A stretch of DNA of 64,000 nt from Aliikangiella coralliicola (GCF_007004725.1 NZ_ML660167.1:434001-498000), one strand, 5' to 3'; shown: positions 15,001 to 21,199, counted from the first letter of the stretch. Made by a program: numbers and translations. Notes: generated by a model not told the origin, from the sequence alone.

Positions 15001-18000
15001 ATTAGGAAATTGTTCACGGTAATTTTCAACCGCTTTCTTGCCTAAGGCTTCACCACTACAAAAAACTTGTCTAACACTTTGACAATTATGCTTAGCATTT
15101 TCCAGATAAGTGTTAAGCATTGACGGAACAAAATGAAGCGTTGTTACATTCATTTTGTTCATCAGACTTTCAAGGTAATGAGGATCAGTATGCCCGCCAG
15201 GTTTGGCAAATACTACCGATGCACCTGTCATCATCGGCCAGAAAAATTCCCATACCGACACGTCAAAACTATAAGGCGTTTTTTGTAGTACGATATCGTT
15301 TTCGGTTAAGCAATAGCGACTCTGCATCCAGTGAACACGGTTCACTAACGCTTTGTGTTCAACCATCACGCCTTTAGGCTGACCGGTAGAGCCTGAGGTA
15401 TAAATCATGTAAGCCAGATTATCCGGCTCCACTTGCTGCTTTAATACTACTGATTGTTTTTTCAGTTTTGCTGAATGGTTTTCAATCGACTGCCATTGCT
15501 GATCAACTAGCACCAGTTGAGTGTCTTCTGCGACAAGCTTAGCTAGTTTGTTAGTTAACTTTTCCTGCGTGAGTACAATTGTCGCCTCACTGTTTTCCAC
15601 CATGTAGGCCAACCTGTCATCGGGATAATCAGGGTCAAGTGGTACATAAGCACCACCAGCCATCGTTATCCCCAATATTCCGATCATCATATCGGGCGAT
15701 CGTTCCAAACAAAGCCCAACCAGGCTATCAGGCGTTACTCCTTGTGCCTGTAAATACAATGCTAAATCATAGCTTTTTTGATAAAGCTCCTGATAGCTGA
15801 GGGTTTCTGTTGCTGCACTATCAGGCCCTTCAAATACAACCGCGGTTTTCTCCGGGTTACTTGCGACTTGCTCAACAAAAAACTCATGAATGCATTTTTC
15901 TTCCGGATAGTCTACTTGCGTTTGATTAAGTTGATAAAGTAACTGTGATTTTTCATCTTCGCTTAAATAATCTAAATCGCTAATTTTTGTTTCGTTACCT
16001 TGAACAATAGCCTGACACAGATTCACCAAATGTTTGCTCATTCGGCCAATAGTCTCAGGTTTGTATAGCTGAGTATTGAACTCAATGAGTCCATTTAAAC
16101 CTGCAGCTGTTTCGGTAAATTCAAGCGTCAAATCAAACTTGCTGGCCTCACGATCTAATGGAAATAGCTGAACCTTATCATTGGGTAATTCAAGTGGCGC
16201 GTTTTGCAAAATAACCATTATCTGGAACAAAGGGTTAATCGCAATATTTCGCTGAGGTTGAACCAACTCAACAATTTTTTCAAAAGGCGTATCTTGATGC
16301 TGATAAGCTTCCAGACAGGTAGTTTTTACTTTTGCCAAGAGTGTTTCGAATGTGTCCTGATCATCGAGTTGATCCCTTAACGCCAAGGTGTTAACAAACA
16401 TACCAACCAGATTTTCGGTTTCTTCATTCTGTCGATTCGCAATCGCGCTCCCCACACAGATATCTTCCTGACCCGTGTAACGGTAAAGCAGAATTTTGAA
16501 AGCAGACAATAACGCCATATAAAGCGTCGCATTTTGCTTTTCGGCTAATTGCTTGAGTTGCTCTGTTACGCGCTGATCTAGTTTAAAGGTTTGTGATGAG
16601 CCATCAAAACTCTGCATGCTCGGTCTCGGATAGTCTGTCGCCATGTCGAGGCTTTCAGGCACACCGGTCAGTTTTTCCTGCCAATAATTCAATTGTCGAT
16701 CGAGTTTTCCGCCCTGCGCTAACCACTGTCTCTGCCAGACGCTATAGTCCAGGTATTGGATGGGTAAATTCGGTAAATTTATTTCTTCTCCTCGCTGAAG
16801 CCAATCTATTGCCAGGAAAAGTTCTTTTAACATGACGCCTACTGACCAGTCATCACTGATAATGTGATGCATATTAAGCATCAGGATATGCTCGTTTTTA
16901 TTCAGGGTTATTAGTTTCGCTCTGAAGAGTGGTCCACTCGCTAAATCAAATGATGAAGCGACTTCTGTCTGGCATAGTTGTCTGGCTTTATTTTGGCGAG
17001 TCTTATCCGTTTTATAGTGACTCAGATCGATACTCTCTAGTTCGAAATCCAACTTATCTAGAATGACTTGTTTAACCTGACCGTTTTCCGAAGGGAAACA
17101 AGTGCGAAGCGTTTCATGACGCTCAATGACCAGATTAAATGCTTGAGTCAACAAAGCGCTGTCGACTTCAGTATTAATAGTTAGCGCAATCGGTACATTA
17201 TAACCGGCACTGTCGACATTTAATTGATCCACCGACCACAATCTTTGTTGAACAAAGCTGAGCGATTGAGATGGATCAACACGGCTGCGATCCACCGCCA
17301 CTAGCGGTGACATCTGACTCTGTTCAGACTGGGTAATCAAATTAGCGAGTTGACGAATGGTTGCCTGTTCAAATAACACCGTTTGCTCGACGTCGACATT
17401 AAAGCGACTTCGAATTAAGGAAATTAAACGTGTCGCTAATAACGAATGTCCGCCTAACTCGAAGAAGTTATCGTCGATACCGATGCTGTTTGAATCACGA
17501 TTGAATACTGTTGACCAGATATCAACGAGTTCAGTTTCTAATCCATTACTGGGTGCGACATATGTTGTCCCAGTCTCAATTAAAACTTCCATATTCTCTA
17601 GTTCGCGGCGATTAATTTTTCCATTTTGTGTTAACGGAATCGAATCGAGTACAACAAAAGTTGCTGGTATCATGTACTCAGGTAAACTTTGTTGAAGGTA
17701 AACTTTTAAATCTTCGTTAGTTATTGTGTGCGAACCTTCAGTTGAGTTAACATCTTCAACCACGTAAAAACCGACCAACTGCTTGCTCCCACTCTCCCCC
17801 TGCGCGACCACAACACTTTCCTTAATCTCCGGGTGCGAGTTTAGCTGTGCCTCTATTTCACCGATTTCAATTCGGAATCCCCTGATTTTGACCTGGGTAT
17901 CAATCCGACCTAAATATTCCAAAGTCCCGTTATCCAACCAACGTGCCAAATCTCCGGTTTTATACAAACGCGTTCCCGGGTTAAAAACATTATCAATAAA

Positions 18001-20103
18001 CTTTTCATCCGTCAGCGCCGGTTGATTCAGATAACCCCGCGCTAATCCGTCACCGGCAATATGGAGTTCTCCTGGTACACCAATCGGTTGAGGATTTTGA
18101 TGTTTATCCAACAGGTAAACTTGAGTATTGGCAATCGGCCGACCGATACTCTGCGGTGCGTTCTTTTCTCTTAAAATAAATGTCGAGTAAGTGGTATCTT
18201 CTGAGGGACCATACAAATCATAAACTTTACTCACCTGACTGTTATCGTAAATTTTATCCACCAGGGTCGGTAACAGAGGTTCACCTGCCAGGTTGATGGT
18301 TTGCACAGAATCAGGAATGGCATTGAGTCGCACCAACTCTTCCATCGCCGAAGGAACAGTGTTGATTAATGTCACTGAGTTTTTATCGGCTAAATTCGGT
18401 AGTTCCAGCGCATTCGGCGCGAGGATAATTTTACCGCCATTGGCTAATGTCAGGAAGATTTCATAAACCGATAAATCAAAACAGATTGAGGTTGATGCTA
18501 ATACCCCTGCTAACTCTTCTTGACTATAAACTTCGCTCCCCCACTGCACTAATGTCACCGGACTGTGGTGCTCTATCGCCACGCCTTTCGGCTGACCGGT
18601 TGAGCCGGAGGTATAAATGATGTAAGCCAGATTATTCTCGTTGGCTGTCTGTTTTAATTCAATGGCCTGCTCCGTTAATCGGGCCGCTTCTGCTTCAATA
18701 TCTGACCATTGCTGGTCTAGCTCTATCAATTGTCTGTTTTGTGCACCATCAAATGTCGATAGTCTTTCTTTGAGCGATGCTTGAGTTAACAGGATTTTTG
18801 CCTGACTGTCTTTGAGAATATATGACAAGCGATCATCGGGGTAATCTGGATCCAGCGGCACGTAGGCACCACCGGCCTGAAGGATCCCCAGCATTGCCAC
18901 AATCATATCCGGACCTCGGTCGACACAAAGTCCTATCAGGTCATCGGGTTTGACTCCTTGTTGTTGCAGATACAAAGCTAAGGTAGTGCTTTTCTCAAAC
19001 AATTGTTGGTAGCTCAGCTCAGTTTGATTAAAGCTGATTGCTATTTTTTCCGGTTCGCGTTTAACCTGCTCTACAAATAAATCATGCAAGCATTTTCCCT
19101 GGGGATAGTTTGCTTGCGTATTATTAAAAGATTCTAATACTTTTTTACTTTCTTGCGGCGGAAGAATTGAGTATTCGCCCAAGGGTCGATCGGCTTGTTG
19201 ACTAATCGTTTTCAACAACGCGCAAAAACGCTTATAAAAATCGCCCATCACTTCTTTTGAATATAAAGCATCGCTGTATTCCAAGTGAAAGTGAAAAGTT
19301 TTTTTGTTTTCGACAACTTGTAACAACAGTTCGAAACGATGCACCGATGCCAACGAAACGAAGTCACTACTCGATTTATTTTCTGAAAAACTGTAGCCAA
19401 CCGGAAAAACTGATTCACTGCTAGACTGTTGAGACTTTAGTAGGGCTTGTATTTGCGAAAACGGAACTGAATGGGTCAGAATATCTTTCAACTTTGCGCT
19501 GACACTTTGTTGAAAACTGTCCAAATTCAACTTTTCATCTAGAGGCAGGCGAAACGGTAATATGGTTTCATTCGCGCCGTATTCCTTTCGATTCTTTTGG
19601 CCCTTTGCTTTCAAATCCCCAAAACAATCTTTGCCAGTAGCTAGTCCAATAACGATATCTTCTTGCCCGGTATATTTGTGCAGTAAAATTCGAAAAACTG
19701 TCAGCAATACCTCTGAAGGTTGCATTGCGCTTGCTTTAGCATAGTCAACTAACCGCTTACTTAAATCCTTTGACAACTTCTTTGATAAAAGTTGATATTC
19801 GGAGTTACTTTCAGTCAAGCGATGCAAATTGGGGAGCAGTTCATAACGCGGTAGTTCAATGTCCAACTCTTGCCGCCAATAGTCCATTTCTATCGAAGCT
19901 GAACTTGCAATTTCATTTTGTTGTTCCATTTTCTGAGACTTTTTTAAGTGGCGAATAATTTCTGGTTCGAGCTCGTTAATTCTGGCCTCAATGCGCTTGG
20001 TAAGTAAGCGTTTTGGCGCGTCAAAAGTTAACTGCTCTCCCTTTAGAGATAATTGAATCCCCTTACCCGCTAGCTCTTTTAAAAATTCTATTACTTTTTC
20101 CAT
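1..20103 (-). CDS. Giant hybrid NRPS/trans-AT PKS, 3' end outside window (over 6701 aa)
   Basis: One uninterrupted frame from ATG at 20103 to the window edge (6701 codons, no stop). Domains by approximate residue: TubC-like docking 1-55; C-terminal lobe only of a condensation domain 72-325; adenylation 325-840 (code read as DLYNNALTY, Ala-like); T (Ser887); C with HHIISDDWS (His1079/1080); A with code DVWHFSLID, serine-like; T (Ser1996); KS1 (Cys2278); DH with HxxxGxxxxP (His2765) and Asp2933; KR (TGGLGGLG, Tyr3384); ACP (Ser3578); KS2 (Cys3887); DH-like domain without catalytic His; three ECH-like domains 4830-5550; three ACPs (Ser5638, 5798, 5936); KS3 (Cys6233). No AT, so malonyl is supplied in trans. 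The KR has the Asp of B-type reductases. Start: only a weak AAGAGC ribosome site, but the docking domain begins immediately. It is the first gene of a separate block, 355 bp after the START-domain gene. The product stays enzyme-bound, so the protein is cytosolic. Confidence 0.95.
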   Translation of the reverse strand, partial: MEKVIEFLKELAGKGIQLSLKGEQLTFDAPKRLLTKRIEARINELEPEIIRHLKKSQKMEQQNEIASSASIEMDYWRQELDIELPRYELLPNLHRLTESNSEYQLLSKKLSKDLSKRLVDYAKASAMQPSEVLLTVFRILLHKYTGQEDIVIGLATGKDCFGDLKAKGQKNRKEYGANETILPFRLPLDEKLNLDSFQQSVSAKLKDILTHSVPFSQIQALLKSQQSSSESVFPVGYSFSENKSSSDFVSLASVHRFELLLQVVENKKTFHFHLEYSDALYSKEVMGDFYKRFCALLKTISQQADRPLGEYSILPPQESKKVLESFNNTQANYPQGKCLHDLFVEQVKREPEKIAISFNQTELSYQQLFEKSTTLALYLQQQGVKPDDLIGLCVDRGPDMIVAMLGILQAGGAYVPLDPDYPDDRLSYILKDSQAKILLTQASLKERLSTFDGAQNRQLIELDQQWSDIEAEAARLTEQAIELKQTANENNLAYIIYTSGSTGQPKGVAIEHHSPVTLVQWGSEVYSQEELAGVLASTSICFDLSVYEIFLTLANGGKIILAPNALELPNLADKNSVTLINTVPSAMEELVRLNAIPDSVQTINLAGEPLLPTLVDKIYDNSQVSKVYDLYGPSEDTTYSTFILREKNAPQSIGRPIANTQVYLLDKHQNPQPIGVPGELHIAGDGLARGYLNQPALTDEKFIDNVFNPGTRLYKTGDLARWLDNGTLEYLGRIDTQVKIRGFRIEIGEIEAQLNSHPEIKESVVVAQGESGSKQLVGFYVVEDVNSTEGSHTITNEDLKVYLQQSLPEYMIPATFVVLDSIPLTQNGKINRRELENMEVLIETGTTYVAPSNGLETELVDIWSTVFNRDSNSIGIDDNFFELGGHSLLATRLISLIRSRFNVDVEQTVLFEQATIRQLANLITQSEQSQMSPLVAVDRSRVDPSQSLSFVQQRLWSVDQLNVDSAGYNVPIALTINTEVDSALLTQAFNLVIERHETLRTCFPSENGQVKQVILDKLDFELESIDLSHYKTDKTRQNKARQLCQTEVASSFDLASGPLFRAKLITLNKNEHILMLNMHHIISDDWSVGVMLKELFLAIDWLQRGEEINLPNLPIQYLDYSVWQRQWLAQGGKLDRQLNYWQEKLTGVPESLDMATDYPRPSMQSFDGSSQTFKLDQRVTEQLKQLAEKQNATLYMALLSAFKILLYRYTGQEDICVGSAIANRQNEETENLVGMFVNTLALRDQLDDQDTFETLLAKVKTTCLEAYQHQDTPFEKIVELVQPQRNIAINPLFQIMVILQNAPLELPNDKVQLFPLDREASKFDLTLEFTETAAGLNGLIEFNTQLYKPETIGRMSKHLVNLCQAIVQGNETKISDLDYLSEDEKSQLLYQLNQTQVDYPEEKCIHEFFVEQVASNPEKTAVVFEGPDSAATETLSYQELYQKSYDLALYLQAQGVTPDSLVGLCLERSPDMMIGILGITMAGGAYVPLDPDYPDDRLAYMVENSEATIVLTQEKLTNKLAKLVAEDTQLVLVDQQWQSIENHSAKLKKQSVVLKQQVEPDNLAYMIYTSGSTGQPKGVMVEHKALVNRVHWMQSRYCLTENDIVLQKTPYSFDVSVWEFFWPMMTGASVVFAKPGGHTDPHYLESLMNKMNVTTLHFVPSMLNTYLENAKHNCQSVRQVFCSGEALGKKAVENYREQFPNALLHNLYGPTEAAIDVTFFDCSQLNSALVPIGAPIDNIQIFILDKNNRPQPIGVPGELHIAGDGLARGYRNRPELTDEKFVPNPFYGNDFYTSRKMYKSGDLARWSDDGNIEYLGRIDTQVKIRGFRIETGEIEAQLNQHPQINDSVVIVQGQNENKQLVAFYQAKSTQTDVTDNSNTADNSAADNNATNNNTTNNNNLVELANEDLRTHLQQVLPEYMVPVAFVSLESIPLTPNGKVNRRVLEHMNVSLQSNQTYLAPRNEIEKQLVELWAEILNTEAETIGLNDNFFAVGGNSLNVITLATNIEKMMSCQFLPATLFKHNTIRDISQHLHDHVKQTNPRVFEEQAVEEQLVEEQTVEDQTAQAQNTIDTKVSKNSQVHSQQKEQVAQSDEFIEQAEQDYYQDSLAIVGISCHFPDAKDHRAFWENLAQGKESVQFISRDEAKRNNISADILDHPDYVPTKPWLEGKELFDPEFFKISSGNAALMDPQFRQLLMHSWKAVEDAGYLCEEIESTSVFMSASNHFYQTLATQIPVDAHVMENSDEFVSWLMGQGGTIPTMISYQLGLKGPSVFVHTNCSSSLTGLYSAYQSLQSKDVDQALVGAASLSATLGLGYIHQPGLNLSSDGHCKTFDADADGMVEGEGVSVILVKRAADAIKAGDNIYCLLRGISINNDGADKAGFYAPSVSGQSSVIQQVLDKTGINPESIDYVEAHGTGTALGDPIELMALSEAYQDYTDKKQFCGIGSVKPNIGHLDTAAGLVGCVKLALSLYHKKFPALINYSKPNPQIDFENSPFYVADKEQSWTNGRSPKRAALSSFGIGGTNTHAILEEYPVTSSADSQSNNPSATNAARKYLVPLSAKKETVLKDYAESLKVFLVNTKRKNIDLTRLAYTLQTGRKAMEHRVIFVVKELDELLAALSCFIENKRSPDYFTGNTLTHNQSDAILEGETLAEDEDFQELINHWVAKKKVNKLAKLWVNGTQLQWRDLYDQALPLRMSLPTYPFAKERHWIDFSDHASNARFSDANVVSSTAQLHPLLHSNTSDLSQQSYRSIFSGQEFFLADHVINGQKILPAVAYLEMARAAVMEAIPALQQPISIELNNVVWAQPIVVTEPRPTGIALSINENEQIDYEIYSGLDNEEVVHCQGQIVLTQQPQPAKLDIEQLQVRMQQGSVDVSSLYDAFTEMGTDFGPSHQGVSAIYQGQAELLARLSLPDSVEGTEATYQLHPSIMDGALQSCTVLIAGLNQLPSQTTLPFALESLRMVSSCTKEMLAWVRFSSGSKPTDKLVKVDIDICDLDGNICVQIHGYSSRVLTSELSSDAAKNRAFGTLYAEPVWQPSRASEFNSNNQLAGLNADITQQEIVLGDLTNVDDKQLNALLDDSQRLMLAQRNSSDDMAAHFTRVALNCFEQVQTIIKSKPQGKVLLQLIVANDLENSLITGLTGLLTTANLENPKFIGQIIFVEPDVTTDELANILAQNRSLLHDGLVKYEDGQRMVRRWQELANDWTDVSQLEQNESSNSETIAFKEDGVYLITGGLGGLGVIFSKEILRQTRQAKVIVTGRAELSSEKQSLLNAIAEELSDSDINDSRLEYQQLDLLDPKQINNVFKSIRKKYGQLNGIIHSAGMVADNFILRKTVDEFSQVMAPKVTGTLNLDLASQNIDLDFMVLFSSESSLGSLGQSDYACANGFMNQFAVNRNQSVTKGQRHGHTLAINWPLWKNGGMSVDQATEESLLQTTGMQAMQTETGLKAFYQCLALQQTQTLVIEGNLPLIRARLFDESIADESKVNKSSVEEKPLGENKALENSTRNEIKAQRLHDSAGSTVEVTTSATNTAVVDAGNLSEQTQDYLRKQFATLFKIPSHQIDPQAPLENYGIDSILAINLTNQLEKTFGSLSKTLLFEYQTVAELAEYFVESYSEKLAQMFSVTDAGAVAKSAEEAKPEISQKAIIQNKSELASSNDIKVGSLTKLISGGRFGSRQPAQSSENQQSSAGFIQNSKTQNSKAQNSQAEPIAIIGLSGRYPESENLEQFWHNLRDGKNCITEIPPERWDWRDYYSEDRTQEGVHLSKLGGFMKGVDEFDAKFFNISPREAEILDPQERIFLQHAWMAVEDAGYTRASLQIPHEQNLPGQVGVYVGVMYGEYQLIGAESSLLGKRMGFASSLADIANRVSYVLNLHGPSLTIDTMCSSSLTAIHLACQDLKQGRTDLAIAGGVNVNIHPNKYLILSSGQYISTTGACHSFGIGGDGYIPGEGVGAIILKRLSEAQRDSDHIYGVIKGSALSHGGKVNGYTVPNPQAQASAISQALIEANTDPRHVSYIEAHGTGTKLGDPIEIAALTKAFYQQTPATDASGAPLEKAFGYCLVGSAKSNIGHCEPAAGIAGLTKILLQMKHRQVFPSLHSKTLNPHIDFDSTPFVVNQTLTEWKQPLVDGINIPRIAGISSFGAGGANAHMIIEEYSQERVSAEQNVNVVIPLSARTSEQLNQKANELYHFVVNEKQNIDLANMAYTLQVGREAMEERLGFMVNSVDQLIENLKAFVEGQRNIEDFYQGQVKANKKEMMLIGQDDDMKEAINKWVVRKKLSKLLDLWVKGLALDWDQLYDENKPAKISLPTYPFAKKRFWIDIDTHQLPALSSVSGAQASQWLHPLLHTNTSDLNQQSYETHFNGTESFLVDNFLNQPADSVAENNQKLLPVAAYLEMARAAIEHASPVQQDSRILELHNIAWGQPAIVNANQAIAIALFAQDSENINFEIYSKDKNPGEENEGLQNQNDGLTASANLSASEVVHCQGYSLFSYQPAPEKLDVAQLKSQMVEANTTSTVEGVASVFLGDNQLLAQLPLATEKNHSGDYILEPEALNAALESSLYLASQYASASSLTTYLPALPNGLDSIRIIFACTQNMFAWIRNSAKSDLQSDMVKLDVDLCDEQGNVCVQIRGIAYQRISNRLDTVATSNASAVHIGTTAVPASELEVTSENIPNVSRSAQPTSTQPTFSQPKRIPITFNSKSELALSIGDPAQSVFSQTSEVEEDSLSVDPVDKPSGILLAKPESIEVSDKQEPSTQPTPVRLNEQALSASSGASLTLEKPTQIDLAAPEVPVIQHAEQVLPKGTVTLSNVTEANLVSVSDDVRDLSVPLVSLFDLGQGIHSIQISDAENGNTLLNEVIEQLLQALNRVKQISALKVLMIDGISQQFINGDRLCFNQAVSQKLYHAIVEFPYPVIAVMEGNSAGAGFLVGALCDFMVCSEEASYQYCEPLSLSGSEENLLRERFGDVIAHEFVNLSTGLTGKQLKQSGWVTPILPQAKVVEHGQKLATVLAEKPQHSLRLLKQHLARHMVELVNQLSPVDLSSAQQPSKLQSKKISAPKINSPVKQIQLSVHAETTLVIKVGAAGKRSNTNGLANHLTKILDQVNQSQYYQTVVLTSETDDFFTQATQKITDKAAQALQRAILVSSVPVIAALNCSAKGITWLVSQYCDACIYLADGQYSMAGISANSEQAKQAAMIFAYRVGHQLAKQILLTGAEFSGTELQQNLPGLLVSKQGEVLSTALRLAEKWNQQSLENLKVWKKQAVAYIEAKFEQQPQWFEVKSSKGKTLPDSPTTIQLASKVIAATVHPEGILEIKMEDREAKNMHSDAILDGLIEVFSHIETAPDYKVIVLTGYDNYFSTGGTKDDLVAIQEGKAKFTDVKVYHLAMECKLPVIAAMQGHGIGAGWALGMFADFVFFSRESKYLSPYMNFGFTPGAGATLILPKQLGYDLARESLLTAQEIAGGELAARGLSIPVLPRKEVVPAAMALAKTLANNAREQLIGLKHQFTQQLHKPLEQTYELELAMHDKTFVGRADTLEQIQNNFFDLAEARQSEARKAEQEKVALESPASESVSQNNQPAKLAQPSNEEQVNTPTSESLTSITATLKQLLADELHMELDEIDEDAQFVDLGLDSIYGVTWVRKVNEKYQVSIEAIKVYSYPTLAEFSEFVKEEADNNTVQKVASPVEETPLSQPAPAATVANTVANNVTAQVAQIESPRIEAAKTVSNVSPVAIANVESQASTSPTPQQSSQPEAGEQLSSITANLKQMLADELHMELDEIDEDAQFVDLGLDSIYGVTWVRKVNEKYQVSIEAIKVYSYPTLAEFSEYVKEEAEKNGAVITTASTQNIPAAQPDLAQPRNTQTQQAQTQLVQTQPQRQPQSQQTQAIPTKSSVDTLSSITATLKQLLADELHMELDEIDEEAQFVDLGLDSIYGVTWVRKVNEKYQVSIEAIKVYSYPTLAEFSQYVKEEAEQAGSLEQVISETATSLQSEVVSSSQPELQQPESSAGQPLTTGEIAQQTADVNTLNQVEVASQLIVNKLTSWRQLSNSKSSPSQIHSTQPIAVIGMAGQFPQANNLDEYWENISQGKNCITQIPQTRWDINTYYQEGEPVAGKTNSQWMGALPEYDMFDPLFFNISPIEAENMDPQQRIFLQACWHSIENAGYNAQTLSGSKCGVFVGCANGDYQQFSAEQQLSAQGFTGGATSILAARISYFLNLQGPCLSIETACSSSLVAIANACESLTSNSSDLALAGGVYVMAGPAMHIKAAQSGMLSPDGRCFTFDQQANGFVPGEGVGVVMLKRLDDAERDRDIIQSVIQGWGVNQDGKSNGITAPNPQSQTRLQQEVYDKYQIDPNNIQLIEAHGTGTKLGDPIEVEGLKKSFKKYTDKQHYCALGSVKSNIGHCVTAAGVAGVIKLILAIKHRQLPPTINFTKLNEHIGLENSPFYVNDQLRDWEVQNKERRQAAISSYGFSGTNVHMVVAEHAPSLKARASNGQDNQTISVITENSKVIVPLSAKTQEQLQQSASNLLNFLSKENFSNQTKPDLIALSYTLQVGREPMEERLGFMVDSIEQLVEKLDNYVQEQVQGGNKKIDGVYTGQVYQNKESMSIVSQDEDVKETIIDKWIGSQKLSKLLGLWVKGLEIDWNKLYPQDKPKRISLPVYPFAKERYWIESDDFIAVARKVETKTSNGTLKVLH
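2182..3305 (-). other. Three tandem ACPs with beta-branching Trp signature
   Basis: Three near-identical carrier domains with phosphopantetheine serines at residues 5638, 5798 and 5936. All share LGLDSIYGVTWVRKVN, so a Trp lies six residues after the serine (Trp5644 in the first). That Trp is the known mark of ACPs recognised by HMG-synthase cassettes. Linkers of about 60-80 residues are Gln/Ala/Thr-rich and differ, while the domains are nearly identical, which points to recent tandem duplication. Repeated ACPs commonly raise throughput at beta-branching steps. Confidence 0.88.
3455..5640 (-). other. Three tandem enoyl-CoA hydratase-like (crotonase) domains
   Basis: Inside the giant synthase, between a dead DH and the ACP triplet. 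Unit 1 (residues about 4830-5040) has PVIAVMEGNSAGAGF; unit 2 (about 5065-5280) has PVIAALNCSAKGITW, which breaks the Gly-rich oxyanion loop; unit 3 (about 5305-5550) has PVIAAMQGHGIGAGW and GFTPGAGATLILP. The GFTPGxGAT motif is typical of the decarboxylating ECH2 enzymes (PksI/MupK group) used in polyketide beta-branching. Unit 3 looks active, unit 2 degenerate, unit 1 uncertain. Their place in a KR-less module agrees with beta-branching of its ketone. Confidence 0.8.
13915..13980 (-). repeat. Glu/Gln-rich tandem repeat in T-KS linker
   Basis: Repeats of about 21-24 bases encode EEQLVEEQTVEDQT-like units in the linker between the second T domain and KS1 of the giant synthase. Likely a flexible acidic linker made by slippage; no catalytic role seen. 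Confidence 0.65.
14395..14492 (-). repeat. Asn-rich in-frame microsatellite in the Ser adenylation domain
   Basis: Short degenerate repeats of about 15 bases encode an Asn/Asp/Thr/Ala-rich loop (segments like TNNNTTNNNN) inside the C-terminal subdomain of the serine adenylation domain of the giant synthase. The other A domains of the cluster lack it. It keeps the frame and most likely arose by slipped-strand expansion in a surface loop. Confidence 0.7.
17615..19106 (-). repeat. Duplicated Ala adenylation segment, copy 1
   Basis: About 1.5 kb nearly identical in DNA to 27922-29398, covering most of the Ala-like A domain. Apart from a 15-base indel near 17722-17740 the two align without gaps. 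The neighbouring C and T domains are much less alike, so the unit exchanged is the A domain alone. Confidence 0.85.
19130..19890 (-). other. Truncated condensation domain lacking the HHxxxDG lobe
   Basis: Directly after the docking domain the protein resumes at YWRQEL, the segment that in the intact C domains of this cluster follows the catalytic lobe. About 200 residues that should carry HHxxxDG are absent. The rest (HKYTGQEDIVIG and onward) is recognisable and resembles the first C domain of the 3221-aa synthetase. It probably cannot make a peptide bond, so the following alanine-type module may start a chain. This is domain-boundary reading by eye. Confidence 0.75.
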
Positions 20104-20458
20104 TATAGGCTCTTATTAAAATGTTATTTTTGCATAGTGACCAACATCTGAGCGACTCTAGGATTTACCCTTGCACGAACCACTCAATACCAATTTGCAC
20201 TTACCATTTTGTAAGTATTAGTAAAACCTTGATTAAGTATTGTTGCCCTGACCAATTTTTTTGACTAGAAAATTAACACGTTTATTTTTGTTATTTTGGA
20301 ACTTCAGCTTTACGAATGTTCTTGAATTTATTTTTAGTCGCCTCACCTTTTCAATCTCTAACAAACCAAAGGAGATAGAACGACTGGATCATCATGATGG
20401 GTAGTATCTAATCCATCATGATGATTGATGACTCGGAAAATAATTGCTCAGAAAATAA
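20104..20458. other. Non-coding gap before the giant synthase gene
   Basis: 355 bp without a credible gene. It holds a strong 13-bp inverted repeat (20388-20425) and a small one (ACTTAC/GTAAGT, 20199-20216, 6-bp loop). The promoter of the giant gene should lie here if the hairpin ends upstream transcription, but no convincing -35/-10 pair was found on the minus strand. Confidence 0.6.
20388..20425 (-). terminator. Perfect 13-bp stem hairpin after the START gene
   Basis: ATCATCATGATGG and its exact reverse complement are separated by 12 bases. It begins 33 bp past the stop of the START-domain gene. It may terminate the accessory genes or act in the leader of the giant gene. There is no strong T-run on the minus strand after it, so Rho-independent termination is only a possibility. 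Confidence 0.4.
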
Positions 20459-21199
20459 TTACTCGGCGCTAGTCACTTCAACCGCAGCGACTTCGTCATA
20501 TTCCATGACATAATCCACTTTTGCAGCCTGGTATTCTTTCTTGTCCAATATTTCTTGTAGTGCCGGAATTTCCAGGTGCATGGTATCAGTGAATTCCGCA
20601 TTAACTAAAAAGTAAGGCAGCATTCCACCCGGATGATTATCCATAATGAACTCTACCTCGACTTCACCATTTCCTAGCGGTTTAAATTTCCAGATATTAT
20701 GCATATGGGTTACGCGAACGCAGCAGTCATTCGGTGGTAATTTATCAACTGCGGCTTTGTAGTCAACGTAAATTTCTTTACTTTCAGGGTCCTGGTGGAA
20801 CTCTGACAACACCACAAACTCTCTCGGTAGAAATGGATCTGGCATATCGTATCGAAAGGTGTAATGAACAAACCGTGGATAGTCTTCTTTATCAATAATA
20901 TAGGATTCGTTACAACCAACATCCTCACAACTGTCAGGATCTCGCATTAACTTCATGATGCCTGATAAAGACGACTTAAACTTTCCATTAACTTTGTATT
21001 TCATAATCACAGATCCAGGTTCTTTCATAGAATGAACCACTACGCCGTCTATTTCGTGAACAAACTCCCATTCACCTGTGCCGGAACTTTTCCATACCCA
21101 GTGTGAAATAAAAAGTATCACGATGATCGACAACAATCCGTACAGCAAAAACTTTCTGACCAGTTTTTTAGGTTTATTGATAGTATTGTTATTTTCCAT
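20459..21199 (-). CDS. Membrane-anchored START/SRPBCC-fold lipid-binding protein
   Basis: 246 aa. The N terminus is a short basic stretch (NKPKKLVRKF) followed by one transmembrane helix (about residues 14-34). The rest reads as a START-like domain: EWEFVHEIDGVVVHSM at its start and PFLPREFVVLSEF and HNIWKFKPL further in. START domains bind lipids or other hydrophobic ligands in a cavity; the ligand here is unknown. The start is taken at the ATG at 21199, four bases after GGAGAG, rather than an in-frame TTG at 21211. It lies between the two synthase blocks with MATE and DoxX-like genes, so a role in handling a lipophilic product or membrane protection is possible but is inference. Confidence 0.75.
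   Translation of the reverse strand: MENNNTINKPKKLVRKFLLYGLLSIIVILFISHWVWKSSGTGEWEFVHEIDGVVVHSMKEPGSVIMKYKVNGKFKSSLSGIMKLMRDPDSCEDVGCNESYIIDKEDYPRFVHYTFRYDMPDPFLPREFVVLSEFHQDPESKEIYVDYKAAVDKLPPNDCCVRVTHMHNIWKFKPLGNGEVEVEFIMDNHPGGMLPYFLVNAEFTDTMHLEIPALQEILDKKEYQAAKVDYVMEYDEVAAVEVTSAE

Noticed and set aside
16700-17100. Ser-activating module with a heterocyclisation domain (oxazoline)
   Set aside because: The motif is HHIISDDWS, not the DxxxxDxxS of cyclisation domains.
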